A stretch of 64,000 nt of DNA, from contig CAZXSN010000001.1 in the NCBI GenBank assembly GCA_964643295.1, forward strand, positions 62,001-126,000. The letters run 5' to 3'. Of the stretch, positions 35,314 to 44,744 are shown piece after piece. How positions within the stretch are numbered: the stretch's first letter is position 1; each line of letters starts with the position of its first letter. The DNA is from Merdiplasma sp964643295 (GTDB lineage: Bacteria > Bacillota > Clostridia > Lachnospirales > Lachnospiraceae). The translations under genes were made by a program, and so were the position numbers. The notes beneath the pieces are model-generated. The model saw nothing but the letters and a program-made list of their open reading frames with translations. It had not been told where the DNA came from and ran no database searches.

Positions 35314-35332
35314 TTTCAAACCACGTTTGAAA
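35314..35332. promoter_or_regulatory. Perfect palindromic operator candidate upstream of the secreted-protein gene
   Basis: TTTCAAAC-CAC-GTTTGAAA has two perfect 8-bp arms. It lies between a TATAGT-type -10 (minus strand, 35355-35350) and the ribosome site, so bound repressor would block early elongation. TetR-type or GntR-type repressors use sites of this shape; the regulator is not encoded next to it. Confidence 0.55.
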
Positions 35333-35466
35333 CCGGTTCTGACCATTCGACTATACCGCCGGTCTTTCCCTGCAAAAAGAGGGCAAAATTTCCAAATGCC
35401 CTGAATTTTTCCACCATCCGCACTCTGCCGCAAACCCAGCTGATCCCAGTCTTCTTTCCCGGCCTC

Positions 35467-36696
35467 CTACAGTTCCTTCGCCAGAGCGTACTTGTGAATG
35501 ATCCCCATGATCACCTTGACCACCGCGTCCATCGACTCCGCCGTGATATGCTCATACGGTCCGTGCGAGGCAAACGCGCCGGTCCCCAGGTTCGGGCACG
35601 GCAGCCCGCGAAAGCTCAGCATCGCGCCGTCCGTCCCTCCGCGCACCGGTGCCACATCCGGTTCCATGCCAAGATCCGTGATCGCTTCCTTGGCAAACTC
35701 GATCAGGTGCATACAGGGTGCGATCTGCTCGGCCATGTTGCGGTACTGCGGGCACAGTTCCAGTGTCACTGTTCCCTCCCCGTATTTTTTGTTGATGAAC
35801 TCCTCGATATGGCGCAGAGTCGCCTGACGGCTCTCAAACCGGGCGCTGCTGTGATCCCGCACGATGTAGAAAAGCGTCGCCTCATCCACCGTGCCCTGCA
35901 TGGACATCAGATGATAAAAACCCTCATACCGCTCGGTATATCTGGGTGTCTCCGCGCATGGCAGCATTCCGTTGATCTCCATCGCCACCAGGGCAGCGTT
36001 GATCATCTTGTTTTCCGCATAACCGGGATGAATGTTGAAACCGTGCACGGTAAACTTTGCGCTGCAGGCATTGAACGTTTCATAGGCGATCTCGTTTTCG
36101 CTCCCGCCGTCCACCGTGTAGGCAAACCTGGCGCCGAACCGCTGAAGGTCCATCTTGCTCGCGCCGTCGCCCACCTCTTCGTCCGGGGTAAAACCGATGC
36201 AGATTTTTCCATGCGGCTGTCCGCTTTTGATCACTTCCTCCGCCATGGTCATGATCTCCGCGACACCCGCTTTATCATCCGCGCCTAACAGAGTCGTCCC
36301 GTCCGTGGTAATCAGCGTCCGACCCCGCAGCTTTAAAAGATGCGGAAACTGCTCCACAGACAGAACCCGACCGCTCTCTCCTAAGATCACATCCGACCCG
36401 TCATACTCTTCATATACCTGCGGCTTCACATGCTCACCGCAAAAATCCGGAGAGGTATCGATATGGGACAAAAATCCGATCGCCGGCTGATTTTCGCAGC
36501 CCTCCGTCGCCGGAATCGATGCGTAGACGTAACACTTTTCATCCACACACGCGTCCGTTACTCCCATGGCCTTCAGCTCTTCCACCAGCAGACCGGCCAG
36601 ATCAAACTGCCGTCTGCTAGAAGGAAAAGAATCGCTGTTTACTTCGCTTGTCGTATAAATCTTTACGTAATTTAAAAACCGCTCGTATGCTCTCAT
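35467..36696 (-). CDS. pepT: Peptidase T (tripeptide aminopeptidase)
   Basis: PepT removes the N-terminal residue of tripeptides in the cytosol. The start MRAYERFLNYVKIYTTSE (36696) has GGGAAGGA upstream. The 409-residue length is normal. Zinc-ligand regions of the M20 family are visible: IGFLSHIDTSPDF (about 76-88), LLGADDKAGVAEI (about 140), the catalytic Glu pair FTPDEEVGDGASK (about 170) and the C-terminal VRGGTDGAMLSFRGLPCPNLGTG. No obvious operon partner; the decayed MATE gene lies upstream. Confidence 0.96.
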   Translation of the reverse strand: MRAYERFLNYVKIYTTSEVNSDSFPSSRRQFDLAGLLVEELKAMGVTDACVDEKCYVYASIPATEGCENQPAIGFLSHIDTSPDFCGEHVKPQVYEEYDGSDVILGESGRVLSVEQFPHLLKLRGRTLITTDGTTLLGADDKAGVAEIMTMAEEVIKSGQPHGKICIGFTPDEEVGDGASKMDLQRFGARFAYTVDGGSENEIAYETFNACSAKFTVHGFNIHPGYAENKMINAALVAMEINGMLPCAETPRYTERYEGFYHLMSMQGTVDEATLFYIVRDHSSARFESRQATLRHIEEFINKKYGEGTVTLELCPQYRNMAEQIAPCMHLIEFAKEAITDLGMEPDVAPVRGGTDGAMLSFRGLPCPNLGTGAFASHGPYEHITAESMDAVVKVIMGIIHKYALAKEL

Positions 36697-36956
36697 GTTC
36701 TGATCCTTCCCTGAGCGCAAACAGGAACACCTGCAAAACCAAAGCAGCGCCGTTCCCGATTGCTTTCCTTATTTTTCACCGGAGATTTAGCTTTCTCCGG
36801 GCATCCGGAGCATAGTGTACCACATCCCGGTCAGAAAAACCACTTCATTTGTATTTCCGCGGGATACCGGCATAGATGTTTGAATCCTTCTGTATGCAGC
36901 GCCATCCTTAAAAAATGTTTATCAGAAAGCGGGTTGATGAGGAGTTTCTCCTATTT

Positions 36957-37739
36957 TCAGGTGTCATTTCGTTCCCCGGTGTGTTCAGAAAGAAACAGGC
37001 TTTTCTTCGCTCCCTTAAAAAGGTGCGGCGCAAGCGGAATTCCAGGCAGTTTCGCCATCACGAAAGACAGCCAGATCAGCTTGGAAATTCCTGTCTGACG
37101 AAAAAGAAAAGTAAGCGGAACCGGAAAAACCGCCTGTCTCATCATCGAAAGGCCCATGCTCTTCGTCCCAGGGAACAGCCCCTGCAGGCAGGCCCCGTAA
37201 ACTGCCCGATTACAGCTGCCAGAGCGGCCCCAAACGTTTCCAGACGCGGATATCCAAAAAAGCCCGAAAATAAAAATCGGATCCAGAAACAGGTTTGTCA
37301 GGGATGCCGCCGAGCGGGTGAACACAAACAGCTGCGGCTTTCCGCTTGCCATGACAAAGCGGTCGATGACCCGCTGTCCCATCTGTCCAAGGGAGAAAAG
37401 CATACAGACCGAAAGATACAGTCTTTCGTAAGCGGCAATGGTTTCGTTGCCGCCTGCCAGCGAAAATACGGGCGGATAAACAATACGCAGCAAACCGCGA
37501 TTATCATTCAGGAGCAAAAAGCGATCAAGATCGCCGCATCTGCCGCCTTTCGAACCTTATCCGGTCTTTTTCTCCCAGCGCTCTGGAGATGACCGCGTTG
37601 CGCCCGATTGCGCTGCCAAAGCCTGGCACAAAGACAAAAACTGCACGGAGGATACCAGTGACAGAGCCGTTCGAGCCTCCTCTAAGATGCGGGATACAAA
37701 CACCGAATCGACGAAATTGTGGAGGGAACTGATCAGCGG
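36957..37739 (-). pseudogene. MATE-family efflux transporter, decayed and cut by the assembly gap
   Basis: Three short frames on the minus strand together give a recognisable MATE transporter. LISSLHNFVDSVFVSRILEEARTAL is next to the gap, then IIAVCCVLFIRPYF, then ERLYLSVCMLFSLGQMGQRVIDRFVMASGK and LTNLFLDPIFIFGLF, followed by further hydrophobic segments. Frame changes occur near 37557 and 37450 and again after 37260. The N-terminus is lost in the N run. Either the gene is truly dead or the sequence near the contig end is unreliable. Confidence 0.75.
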
Positions 37740-37839
37740 NNNNNNNNNNNNNNNNNNNNNNNNNNNNNNNNNNNNNNNNNNNNNNNNNNNNNNNNNNNNN
37801 NNNNNNNNNNNNNNNNNNNNNNNNNNNNNNNNNNNNNNN
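37740..37839. other. Assembly gap (100 N)
   Basis: A second run of exactly 100 N, separating the MATE remnant from the aldo/keto reductase. Unlike the first gap, its flanks are not identical. The single open frame that crosses it joins two unrelated genes and is an artefact. Confidence 0.98.
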
Positions 37840-38822
37840 CCGTTCTGCGCCATCACGCCCACAAGCGCATGAGACACGTACAGTTCTTCCAGATACGTAA
37901 TCTCCTCCCCGGAAAGCTTCAAGTCGACAGAGTGCGCAGCGCCGTCCACATGCGAAAACTTCGTCGCCCCCACCACCGGAGCCGTCACCTTCGTAAGCAG
38001 CCAGGCCAGAGAAATCTCCGTCATCGATACTCCCCGCGAATCCGCCAGTTCTGCCACTCTTTCGATGATTTTGCCGTCCGATTCCGCGGTCGCGTCATAC
38101 TTAAACTTCGCGTAAGCATCCTCCTTCAGGCGCTTCGATGTCTCCCCGGAGCGTTTGGAGAGTCTCCCTCCGGCAAGCGCACTGTACGGCGTCATGGCGA
38201 TGTTCTCCTCCGCGCAGAAGGGAGCCATCTCCCGCTCCTCCTCGCGGGCGATCAGGTTGTAGTGTCCCTGCACGGAAACAAATTCTGTAAGAGAGTGTTC
38301 CCGGGCAAAAAAGTTCGCTTTTGCCAGCTGCCAGGCAAAGCAGTTGGAGATGCCGATGTAGCGGGCCTTCCCTTCCTTTACCACACGGTCCAGCCCCTCC
38401 ATAATCTCTTCCATCGGCGTGTGATAGTCCCACATGTGATAAATGTAAAGATCCACATACTCCAGGCCTAAATTTTTCAGGCTCTGATTCAAATAGTTTT
38501 CGATGTGTGTCTGTCCGCTCACGCCCGCGTCGATCTCCTCCTGTGTCCGGGGAGTAAACTTGGTGGCGAGCACATACTCATCGCGCCTGGCAAAATCCCG
38601 CAGGGCCTTGCCCACATACTGTTCGCTGGTGCCGTTTTGATAGACGATAGCGGTGTCAAAAAAATTGATGCCCAGATCCAGGCCGTGTCTGATGATTTCT
38701 CTTGTCGCTGCTTCATCCACCGTCCAGCTGTGCTGCCCGTTCTTCGAGTCGCCAAATCCCATGCATCCCATACAGATGCGGGAAACCGTAAGATCCGATT
38801 TTCCTAATTTCACATACTTCAT
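37840..38822 (-). CDS. Aldo/keto reductase (C-terminal residues lost in the gap)
   Basis: The start MKYVKLGKSDLTVSRICMG (38822) follows GGGAGGA. About 327 residues are visible, close to full length: the frame reaches ALVGVMAQN, where relatives usually end within about 10-15 residues. AKR motifs are present: GINFFDTAIVYQNGTSEQYVGKAL (catalytic Asp and Tyr, about 47-70), ATKFTPR (catalytic Lys region, about 85) and VDLYIYHMWDYHTPMEEI (His, about 125). YIGISNCFAWQLAKA and the NADP-binding VGATKF segment follow. It reduces aldehydes or ketones, or acts on sugars; the substrate is unknown. Confidence 0.9.
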
Positions 38823-38927
38823 TGAACATCCTCCCTGAAACTGATGCATTTCAGCTTTCTTTTTTTAGCCGCGATCGTTCAAAGACCGCTGGAGATCTGC
38901 TTATCTTCCTTTTTATCGTCCTTTCAG

Positions 38928-39464
38928 CTATGCTATCGACTTTCCCAACAGATATGCCTCCTGCATGTGGCTGCTTCGTGCCGTCATGGACGGAGTGCCG
39001 CAGCCGGTGCCCAACACCTGTCCGCAGTCAATGAAATTCATGTACCGGCACAGTTTTTTGTAATGTGCCAGTAAAGCGGGCATCACATCATCGTCGGAAT
39101 CCCAGGCTGCCGCGATCAGCACCGTTTTTAAATGCCTGCCGGATAACCTGACTGTAAAGCTGTATAACCGGTCGATAACCATTTTCAGCTGCGCTGACAT
39201 GCCAAAGTAATAGACCGGAGTCACAAACACCGCCAGATCGGCGCCAAGAAGCGCATCCCGAATCTCAAGCATGTCGTCTTTCTGTGCGCACGGGCCATCC
39301 ATCCCGCAGTGGTCACAGCCAAGACAGGGATGCAGATTCATGTGACCGGCATCCAATTCCTCCACCGAATGACCGGCCTCTCTGGCCCCCTGTATGAACC
39401 GCTCCGCAAGCAGGTTGGAGGATCCCTTTTTATGAGGACTGCTCTTGATTACCACAACTTTCAC
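38928..39464 (-). CDS. Flavodoxin-like NAD(P)H-dependent FMN reductase family protein
   Basis: The 178-residue protein begins at a GTG (39464) with AGGAGGCAG upstream. It shows the FMN phosphate-binding start VVVIKSSPHKKGSSNLLAERFIQGA, then LHPCLGCDHCGMDGPCAQKDDM (a CxxCxxC-type cluster near residue 48, seen in iron-sulfur flavoprotein relatives) and VFVTPVYYFGMSAQLKMVIDRLY. The cysteines may bind an iron-sulfur cluster. It is probably an electron-transfer or quinone-reductase-type flavoprotein. It lies 105 bp upstream of the aldo/keto reductase in the same orientation. Confidence 0.88.
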   Translation of the reverse strand: MKVVVIKSSPHKKGSSNLLAERFIQGAREAGHSVEELDAGHMNLHPCLGCDHCGMDGPCAQKDDMLEIRDALLGADLAVFVTPVYYFGMSAQLKMVIDRLYSFTVRLSGRHLKTVLIAAAWDSDDDVMPALLAHYKKLCRYMNFIDCGQVLGTGCGTPSMTARSSHMQEAYLLGKSIA

Positions 39465-39503
39465 CTAACACTGCCTCCTTCCAAACGGCAGCTGTCTGCC
39501 GGA

Positions 39504-39566
39504 AACAAAAAAGCCCCGGCAGGGAGCCTTTCATACTGCGAAAATACGCGAACTCCTGCCGGGGCT
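39504..39566 (-). terminator. Terminator of the ferritin gene
   Basis: AGCCCCGGCAGG pairs with CCTGCCGGGGCT across a loop of about 27 nt. On the minus strand the stem is followed by TTTTTT. It lies 30 bp after the ferritin stop codon. Confidence 0.85.
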
Positions 39567-39595
39567 AAAACATGACCACGTCTATGGAAAAGACA

Positions 39596-40105
39596 TTACA
39601 GAACCAGCGACGGTGCGGCATAGGTGCGGCCGAGCAGCTCATTGTTCAGCATGTACAGCCCCTTGGCATCTGCGCCGTATAATTCCATCTTGGTGATCTG
39701 ATCGGAAGAGTTCTTTTCCTCTTCCCCCTGCTCCTTGATGAACCAGTCCAGGAACTGGGTGGTACGGAAGTCATTGACTTCCTGCGCCGCCGCGTAGATC
39801 GTGTTGATCAGGGAAGTCACGTATTTCTCGTGCTCAAATGCCGCGTGAAGCGGAGCCGCCAGATCGTCAAACGTCTTGTCCGGCTTGTCGATCGCTTTCA
39901 GCGTCACTTCTTCCCCGTTGTTGTGCAGGTAGCGGTACATCAGCATCGCGTGATCCTGCTCTTCCTTCGCCTGCACCTCATACCAGTTGGCAAACCCGTC
40001 CAGTCCCTTCTTGGTATAGAAGTTGGCGATATCCAGATAGAGATACGCGGAATAGAGTTCCTTGTTGATCTGGTCATTCAAAAGATCAGACACTTTCCTG
40101 TCCAT
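39596..40105 (-). CDS. ftnA: Ferritin (iron storage)
   Basis: The 169-residue non-haem ferritin forms 24-mers that oxidise and store iron. Ferroxidase residues are visible in order: ELYSAYLYLDIANFY (Glu near 17), YEVQAKEEQDHAMLMYRYL (Glu and His near 50-54), AFEHEKYVTSL (Glu near 94) and FLDWFIKEQGEEEKN (Glu near 127). It is transcribed alone, from a near-consensus promoter at 40299-40326, through a leader of about 190 nt, to its own terminator. AAGGAGGAA precedes the ATG. No Fur-like box was noted. Confidence 0.95.
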   Translation of the reverse strand: MDRKVSDLLNDQINKELYSAYLYLDIANFYTKKGLDGFANWYEVQAKEEQDHAMLMYRYLHNNGEEVTLKAIDKPDKTFDDLAAPLHAAFEHEKYVTSLINTIYAAAQEVNDFRTTQFLDWFIKEQGEEEKNSSDQITKMELYGADAKGLYMLNNELLGRTYAAPSLVL

Positions 40106-40298
40106 ATAGATTCCTCCTTTTTACGAGCCTTTGCGCAGAAAAGTTTTCTGCGTCCGCCAGGCGGCAGCGCAAACCTTCCTTACGCGGTAGGCTGTCTGCA
40201 GCGCAAAGAGGTTTTTCCCTCTCCCGCCGTTTTCCTGTGTCCGGGCTCTTTGCGTCATGAAAACGGAAAGAACCTCCTGTTTGCTGAAACTGTACTTA

Positions 40299-40326
40299 AG
40301 TATACCATGTTCCGGCGGGATGTCAA
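40299..40326 (-). promoter_or_regulatory. Promoter of the ferritin gene
   Basis: TTGACA (40326-40321, perfect) and TATACT (40304-40299) are 16 nt apart on the minus strand. Confidence 0.8.
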
Positions 40327-40398
40327 CTCACGGGAAAGTGCCAAATCTTAAAACTTTCTCCTGTTTTCCCTTAAGAACTGCCGGAAAGGCAATAGTCT

Positions 40399-41601
40399 CT
40401 AAAGCTTGATTACGTGTCTTACCTGACTTGCGGCCTTATAAACCGGACCTTCCATCTCCTTTTTCACCTGCTGGAGGTATTCGCGGATGGGAAGCCCCTG
40501 CGGGCAGTGCTTCTCACATCTGCCGCATTTGACGCAGAGCGAGGCGTTGCAGGGCGTCTTCTTCATCGTCGTGCTCATGAAATATTCCCGCAACCCGTTG
40601 AATTTGCCCTCTGTGTAACGGGCATTGTAGCTGCGGAAGCAGGCGGGGATATCCACGCCGTGCGGACAGGGCATGCAGTAGCCGCAGCCGGTACAGCCGA
40701 TCTTCACCTTGGCGTTGATCGCAGCCTTCACTCTCTCTATCAGGTCAAAATCCGCCTTTGTCATCATCCCGACTTTCGCATGACCGGCGGCAATGATATT
40801 TTCCTTCACCATCTGACGGGAATTCATCCCGGAGAGCACTACCGTCACTTCCGGCTGATCCCACAGCCAGCGAAATGCCCATTCCGGCGCACTGCGCCCG
40901 CTCTCCTCGATGATCTGCTTTGCCTCCGGCGGAAGCAGATTCACAAGACGCCCGCCCCGAAGCGGCTCCATGATGATCACCGGAAGGCCTTTCGCGGAGG
41001 CGTATTGTAACCCTTTCCGTCCGGCCTGCGTATATTCGTCCATGTAGTTGTACTGAATCTGGCAGAAATTCCAGTCATAGGCATCCACCAGCTTCTGAAA
41101 CATCTGCGTATTCCCATGATAGGAAAAGCCGATATTGCGGATCTGTCCGCTCTCTAATTTCCCCGCAATCCAGTCCTCAATGCCCAGCGTTTTCAGCCTT
41201 TCCCAGGTGGCGATATCGGTCAGCATATGCATCAGATAATAATCAATGTGATCCGTACGCAGCCGCTTTAACTGTTCCTGGAAACACTTCTCCAGACCTT
41301 CCCTGTTCTTGATCAGATAATGGGGCAGCTTGGTCGCCAGATAAATCTGATCCCGGCACTGGTTCTTCTCCAGAATCTTTCCCAGACATTCCTCACTGCC
41401 GGGATAAATGTAGGCAGTATCCAGATAATTTACGCCATGGCGGATGGCCAGCATCACCTCGCGCTCCGTCTTCTCAAAATCAATCTTCCCATGCTTCTTG
41501 GAAAACCGCATACAGCCGTATCCCAGAATGGACAGCTGATTCCCCTTCTGGTCACTGCGGTACTTCATGTGAATCCTGGGCTTTTGAACGGTTGATTCCA
41601 T
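40399..41601 (-). CDS. Aldo/keto reductase with C-terminal 4Fe-4S domain
   Basis: The 400-residue protein joins an AKR barrel (GYGCMRFSK; GVNYLDTAYIYPGSEECLGKIL with catalytic Asp/Tyr near 60; ATKLPHYL; DYYLMHML) to a C-terminal ferredoxin-like part. That part has CTGCGYCMPCPHGVDIP (about 300-316) and CNASLCVKCGRCEKHCPQGLPI (about 352-373). This architecture is frequent in anaerobic Firmicutes; electrons may pass between the nicotinamide site and the clusters. The physiological substrate is unknown. GGAAGGAGG precedes the ATG. It stands alone, 128 bp downstream of no same-strand partner other than the M18 aminopeptidase. Confidence 0.93.
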   Translation of the reverse strand: MESTVQKPRIHMKYRSDQKGNQLSILGYGCMRFSKKHGKIDFEKTEREVMLAIRHGVNYLDTAYIYPGSEECLGKILEKNQCRDQIYLATKLPHYLIKNREGLEKCFQEQLKRLRTDHIDYYLMHMLTDIATWERLKTLGIEDWIAGKLESGQIRNIGFSYHGNTQMFQKLVDAYDWNFCQIQYNYMDEYTQAGRKGLQYASAKGLPVIIMEPLRGGRLVNLLPPEAKQIIEESGRSAPEWAFRWLWDQPEVTVVLSGMNSRQMVKENIIAAGHAKVGMMTKADFDLIERVKAAINAKVKIGCTGCGYCMPCPHGVDIPACFRSYNARYTEGKFNGLREYFMSTTMKKTPCNASLCVKCGRCEKHCPQGLPIREYLQQVKKEMEGPVYKAASQVRHVIKL

Positions 41602-41729
41602 GTGCCCCTCCTTCCCCTATGGTCCTTATTGTCTTCCAAAACTGTCTGTTCTTGTTTCAAAACCCAGACAGCATTTTTCACTTACCGCACCCTTTTACCG
41701 GGAGTTTCCTTCCCGTTTGGCTCTGCCTG

Positions 41730-43181
41730 TCAAGCTCTCAAAAAAGCCAGATACCCTCTCTTCGTCTCGTAGACATCCGCTTTGCTGACGATCTCCATCG
41801 GGGCATGCATGCTGAGCACAGGCACCCCGCAGTCCACAACCTCCATTCCGTACAAAGCGCAGATAAAGGCGATTGTTCCTCCGCCTCCCGCATCCACGCG
41901 GCCCACTTCCGATGTCTGATACAGCACTCCCGCGTCCTCCAGCACTTTCCGCACCCAGCCTAAGTATTCCGCATCCGCGTCATTGGAATTGGATTTTCCG
42001 CCGGCGCCGGTGAACTTGTTAAACACCATTCCCCTGCCGAAATAGGCGGAGTTCTTTTTCTCAAAAGCGCTGCCGTAGAGAGGATCATACGCCGCGCTCA
42101 CGTCGGAGGAAAGCATGCGGCTGTTATTCAGGCACCTGCGCACATTCAGTTCACTGTACTGCCCGGCGCAGTTCATCAGTTCCGCTACGGTATTTTCCAG
42201 GAAATGAGACCGCATGCTGGTCGCCCCGACACTGCCGATCTCCTCCTTATCCACCAGCAGACAGCAGCAGGTTACCTGCGGATTTTGGATCTCTAAAAGT
42301 GCGGCCAGCGAGGTATAGGCACACACGCGGTCGTCCTGTCCGTAACCTAAGATCATGCTGCGGTCCAGTCCGCAGTCCCTGGCCTTTTCAGCCGGAACAA
42401 TCTCCAGTTCCGCGGAGAAAAATTCATCCTCCTCCATACCGTACTTCTCTTTTAAAATTTCTAAGATGTTTTCTTTTACGGCGTCTTTTGTTCCGTCTTC
42501 GTCTGGCTGATCTTTTTTCCCGCCCCCTGGAGCCTTTGATTCGTCCGCCTCCGATTCGCTGCCTTCGGCTTTGGAAAGAGGACGGCTGCCGACTAAGACA
42601 TCCAGATTCTCCCCCTCGATGACCACACGTCCCTTTTTCTCCAGCTGCTGCGCCGCCAGATGAATCAGCAGATCCGTGATGCAAAGTACCGGATCATTTT
42701 CATCTTCCCCGATACACACTTCCACTACCGTGCCGTCCTTCTTTGCCACTACCCCGTGCAGCGAGAGAGGAATCGTTACCCACTGGTATTTTTTCACGCC
42801 TCCGTAGTAATGGGTATCCAGATAAGCCAGTTCTGTATCCTCATAGAGCGGATTCTGCTTGATATCCAGGCGCGGAGAATCGATATGAGCGCCCAGAATG
42901 CGCATTCCCTCGCACATTGGCCGCTCTCCGAGTACAAACAGGGCGACGGTTTTGTTTTTGCACACCGCATAGACTTTGTCACCCGCATGCAGCGTATGAT
43001 TTTCCGCGCAGATCTTCGCAAGGTCAGTAAAACCGGCTGCCTCTGCCTGGCGGACTGCCTCCTTCACGCACTCCCGCTCGGTCTTTCCGGCGTTTAAAAA
43101 CGCCCGATAGGAAGCGGCAACCTGCTCCGCCTCGTCACACTGCTTTTTTGTGTACAGTTTCCACAAGTTTTCCTTTGCCAT
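41730..43181 (-). CDS. apeB: M18 family aminopeptidase
   Basis: Zinc aminopeptidase of family M18 (aspartyl/leucyl aminopeptidase I type), 483 residues from MAKENLWKLY (43181), which follows GGAAAGGGA. Metal ligands are in the usual segments: RILGAHIDSPRLDIK (about 95-110), LLVDKEEIGSVGATSM (about 305), SSDVSAAYDP (about 348) and the C-terminal VPVLSMHAPMEIVSKADV. A charged Glu/Lys/Gly-rich insert (around 220-255) interrupts the dodecamer-type fold, and seems to be length-variable. It acts in the cytosol on peptides. LoaP lies 160 bp upstream. Confidence 0.94.
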   Translation of the reverse strand: MAKENLWKLYTKKQCDEAEQVAASYRAFLNAGKTERECVKEAVRQAEAAGFTDLAKICAENHTLHAGDKVYAVCKNKTVALFVLGERPMCEGMRILGAHIDSPRLDIKQNPLYEDTELAYLDTHYYGGVKKYQWVTIPLSLHGVVAKKDGTVVEVCIGEDENDPVLCITDLLIHLAAQQLEKKGRVVIEGENLDVLVGSRPLSKAEGSESEADESKAPGGGKKDQPDEDGTKDAVKENILEILKEKYGMEEDEFFSAELEIVPAEKARDCGLDRSMILGYGQDDRVCAYTSLAALLEIQNPQVTCCCLLVDKEEIGSVGATSMRSHFLENTVAELMNCAGQYSELNVRRCLNNSRMLSSDVSAAYDPLYGSAFEKKNSAYFGRGMVFNKFTGAGGKSNSNDADAEYLGWVRKVLEDAGVLYQTSEVGRVDAGGGGTIAFICALYGMEVVDCGVPVLSMHAPMEIVSKADVYETKRGYLAFLRA

Positions 43182-43341
43182 GTCAGTCCCTTTCCTTGAA
43201 AACCGCCGGAGCATCTATCCGCCGTTTTCTTTCATTATACTAAATTCCTCCCGTCTTTTCTGTGAAAATACTGTGAAAATGAAGTCCCGGCCCTTACAGA
43301 ACAGGCATCTGTAAAACTACTCCTTAAGGAAGTCTGCTTTC

Positions 43342-43962
43342 TTACTGTTTGGCGGGTTCTTTCGCCAGGATCTCTATGCCAAGAAAAATGGAAAGTTTCC
43401 TGCCCATGAACTGCACCTCCACCTCGGCAATTCTCCTGTGCAGATCAATCTTCTTCACATATCCCTTCATGTGCGTTAAAGGACCTGAAACGATGACCAC
43501 CTTATCATTCTCATCAAATGAGACCTGAGACAGCTCCACGATCGGCTCCTGTTCGACCGCCTCGATTTCCGGATTTCCGCCCATCATCAGCTTCAGCCAC
43601 TGCACGTCACGGTCCGACAGAGCCTGGAAGGCAATGAATTCTCCGGTGTCCTTCTTTCCCTCTTTCCCCAGGATTTTCGTCAGAAAAGGAAGTCTCACAA
43701 GTTCCCTGTAAAGTTCCGTCATGTTGTCGCTTTCCACAAACACATATCCGGGGATCAGCTTTTCATAATAATCCGTCCACTTCCCGCGAAGCTTCTTTCG
43801 CATATGCCGGACAGGATAAAAGCAGGCCGAGCAGTTCCCCTGTATACTTTCCTCCCCGTCATCTTCCAGAAATGACCGAGCCTTCCTTCGCATGACCACG
43901 TTCCTGATGCAGGCATCCACATCCTTCTCTTTTCCGCCTCCGACATAGATTACATAATACAT
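43342..43962 (-). CDS. loaP: LoaP-type NusG paralogue (processive antiterminator)
   Basis: The start MYYVIYVGGGKEKDV (43962) has TGGAGGA upstream. The 206-residue protein has the NusG N-terminal domain (YVIYVGGGKE, FYPVRHMRKKLRGKW, LIPGYVFVESDNMTELYRELVRLPFLTKILG) and a C-terminal KOW domain with DKVVIVSGPLTHMKGYVKKID near 155-175. A long basic segment between the first strand and the aromatic patch separates it from housekeeping NusG. LoaP proteins bind a leader RNA hairpin and prevent termination in long biosynthetic operons. Here no polyketide or polysaccharide operon adjoins it, so its target must be elsewhere or nearby but unrecognised. Confidence 0.8.
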   Translation of the reverse strand: MYYVIYVGGGKEKDVDACIRNVVMRRKARSFLEDDGEESIQGNCSACFYPVRHMRKKLRGKWTDYYEKLIPGYVFVESDNMTELYRELVRLPFLTKILGKEGKKDTGEFIAFQALSDRDVQWLKLMMGGNPEIEAVEQEPIVELSQVSFDENDKVVIVSGPLTHMKGYVKKIDLHRRIAEVEVQFMGRKLSIFLGIEILAKEPAKQ

Positions 43963-44338
43963 TTCCAGAAATCCTCCAATGATGAAAACCCCCTCATCCG
44001 GGCTTTCCCGTCCCAACCGGGCTGCAGGGCAGGCACAGTATCCGCGAAAACCCGTACCTGATGAAAAACTCCCTTTTTCCTATACAGCTTTCCGGCTGGA
44101 TCCAGGCAGCGTTCATTTCCATTTTCGAACGGGAAAATGCCTGCCGCAGATACGTACTTTCGCTCTTCGAAACGGCCTTCCAAGAAACCTCTTTCCCTTG
44201 GACAGCCTCTTTTGTGCCCGCGGTCAGGGAACTTTTTCTCCCGCAGAGAGTCTGCATGGTTTATTTGAACATTTAAAAAGTCTTTTTAATTTTAAAAAAC
44301 AGTGAAACTCTTCTGTATCCTGTGCTATGCTGTTACTG

Positions 44339-44352
44339 GTGATAAAAATCAC
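44339..44352. promoter_or_regulatory. Crp/Fnr-like palindrome
   Basis: GTGAT-AAAA-ATCAC is a perfect inverted repeat resembling Crp/Fnr-family half-sites. No promoter is clearly associated, and the loaP start is 377 bp away. Confidence 0.3.
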
Positions 44353-44647
44353 ACACAAAGACCCCCACTGTGCGCGGAAATATTAACACAGATCCCGGTT
44401 TTCCACAACCACTTTTTTCTCCGCGGCTCCAAAGGCTGCCTCAAGTGCGATCCTCTGAGCGGCCAGTCGGCCTTTTCACGCGTCACAGACCATCTGGAAA
44501 GAGGCGAAAAGGGCTAAACACAGCGGATTCCGCATATTTTTCCTGGTTTCCTGAGTTCTTCCCTTTCGCTTTCCTTGTCCATCCTGATTTTCCGGAATAG
44601 GGAAGAGAATGAAAAAACGCCTTTTTCGAATATCTGTTCGTTCAAAC

Positions 44648-44744
44648 TAGATATGAAGATTTTTTGACCTCCCACAACAACATCTTGTGTCTGACCAGTT
44701 CCGCCGGAAACTTATCCACACTTTTTTGTGGATACTGTGGATAA
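44648..44744. promoter_or_regulatory. DnaA-box module, copy 1
   Basis: It contains TTATCCACA at 44712-44720 (perfect box), then TGTGGATAC at 44727-44735 and TGTGGATAA at 44736-44744 on the other strand. It is preceded by a conserved ACAACATCTTGTGT block ending 21 bp before the first box. Copy 2 has the same order and the same distances. Confidence 0.75.

Noticed and set aside
37557..38849. Single 430-codon minus-strand ORF
   Set aside because: It runs through 100 N and joins an aldo/keto reductase to a MATE fragment; the two are annotated separately.
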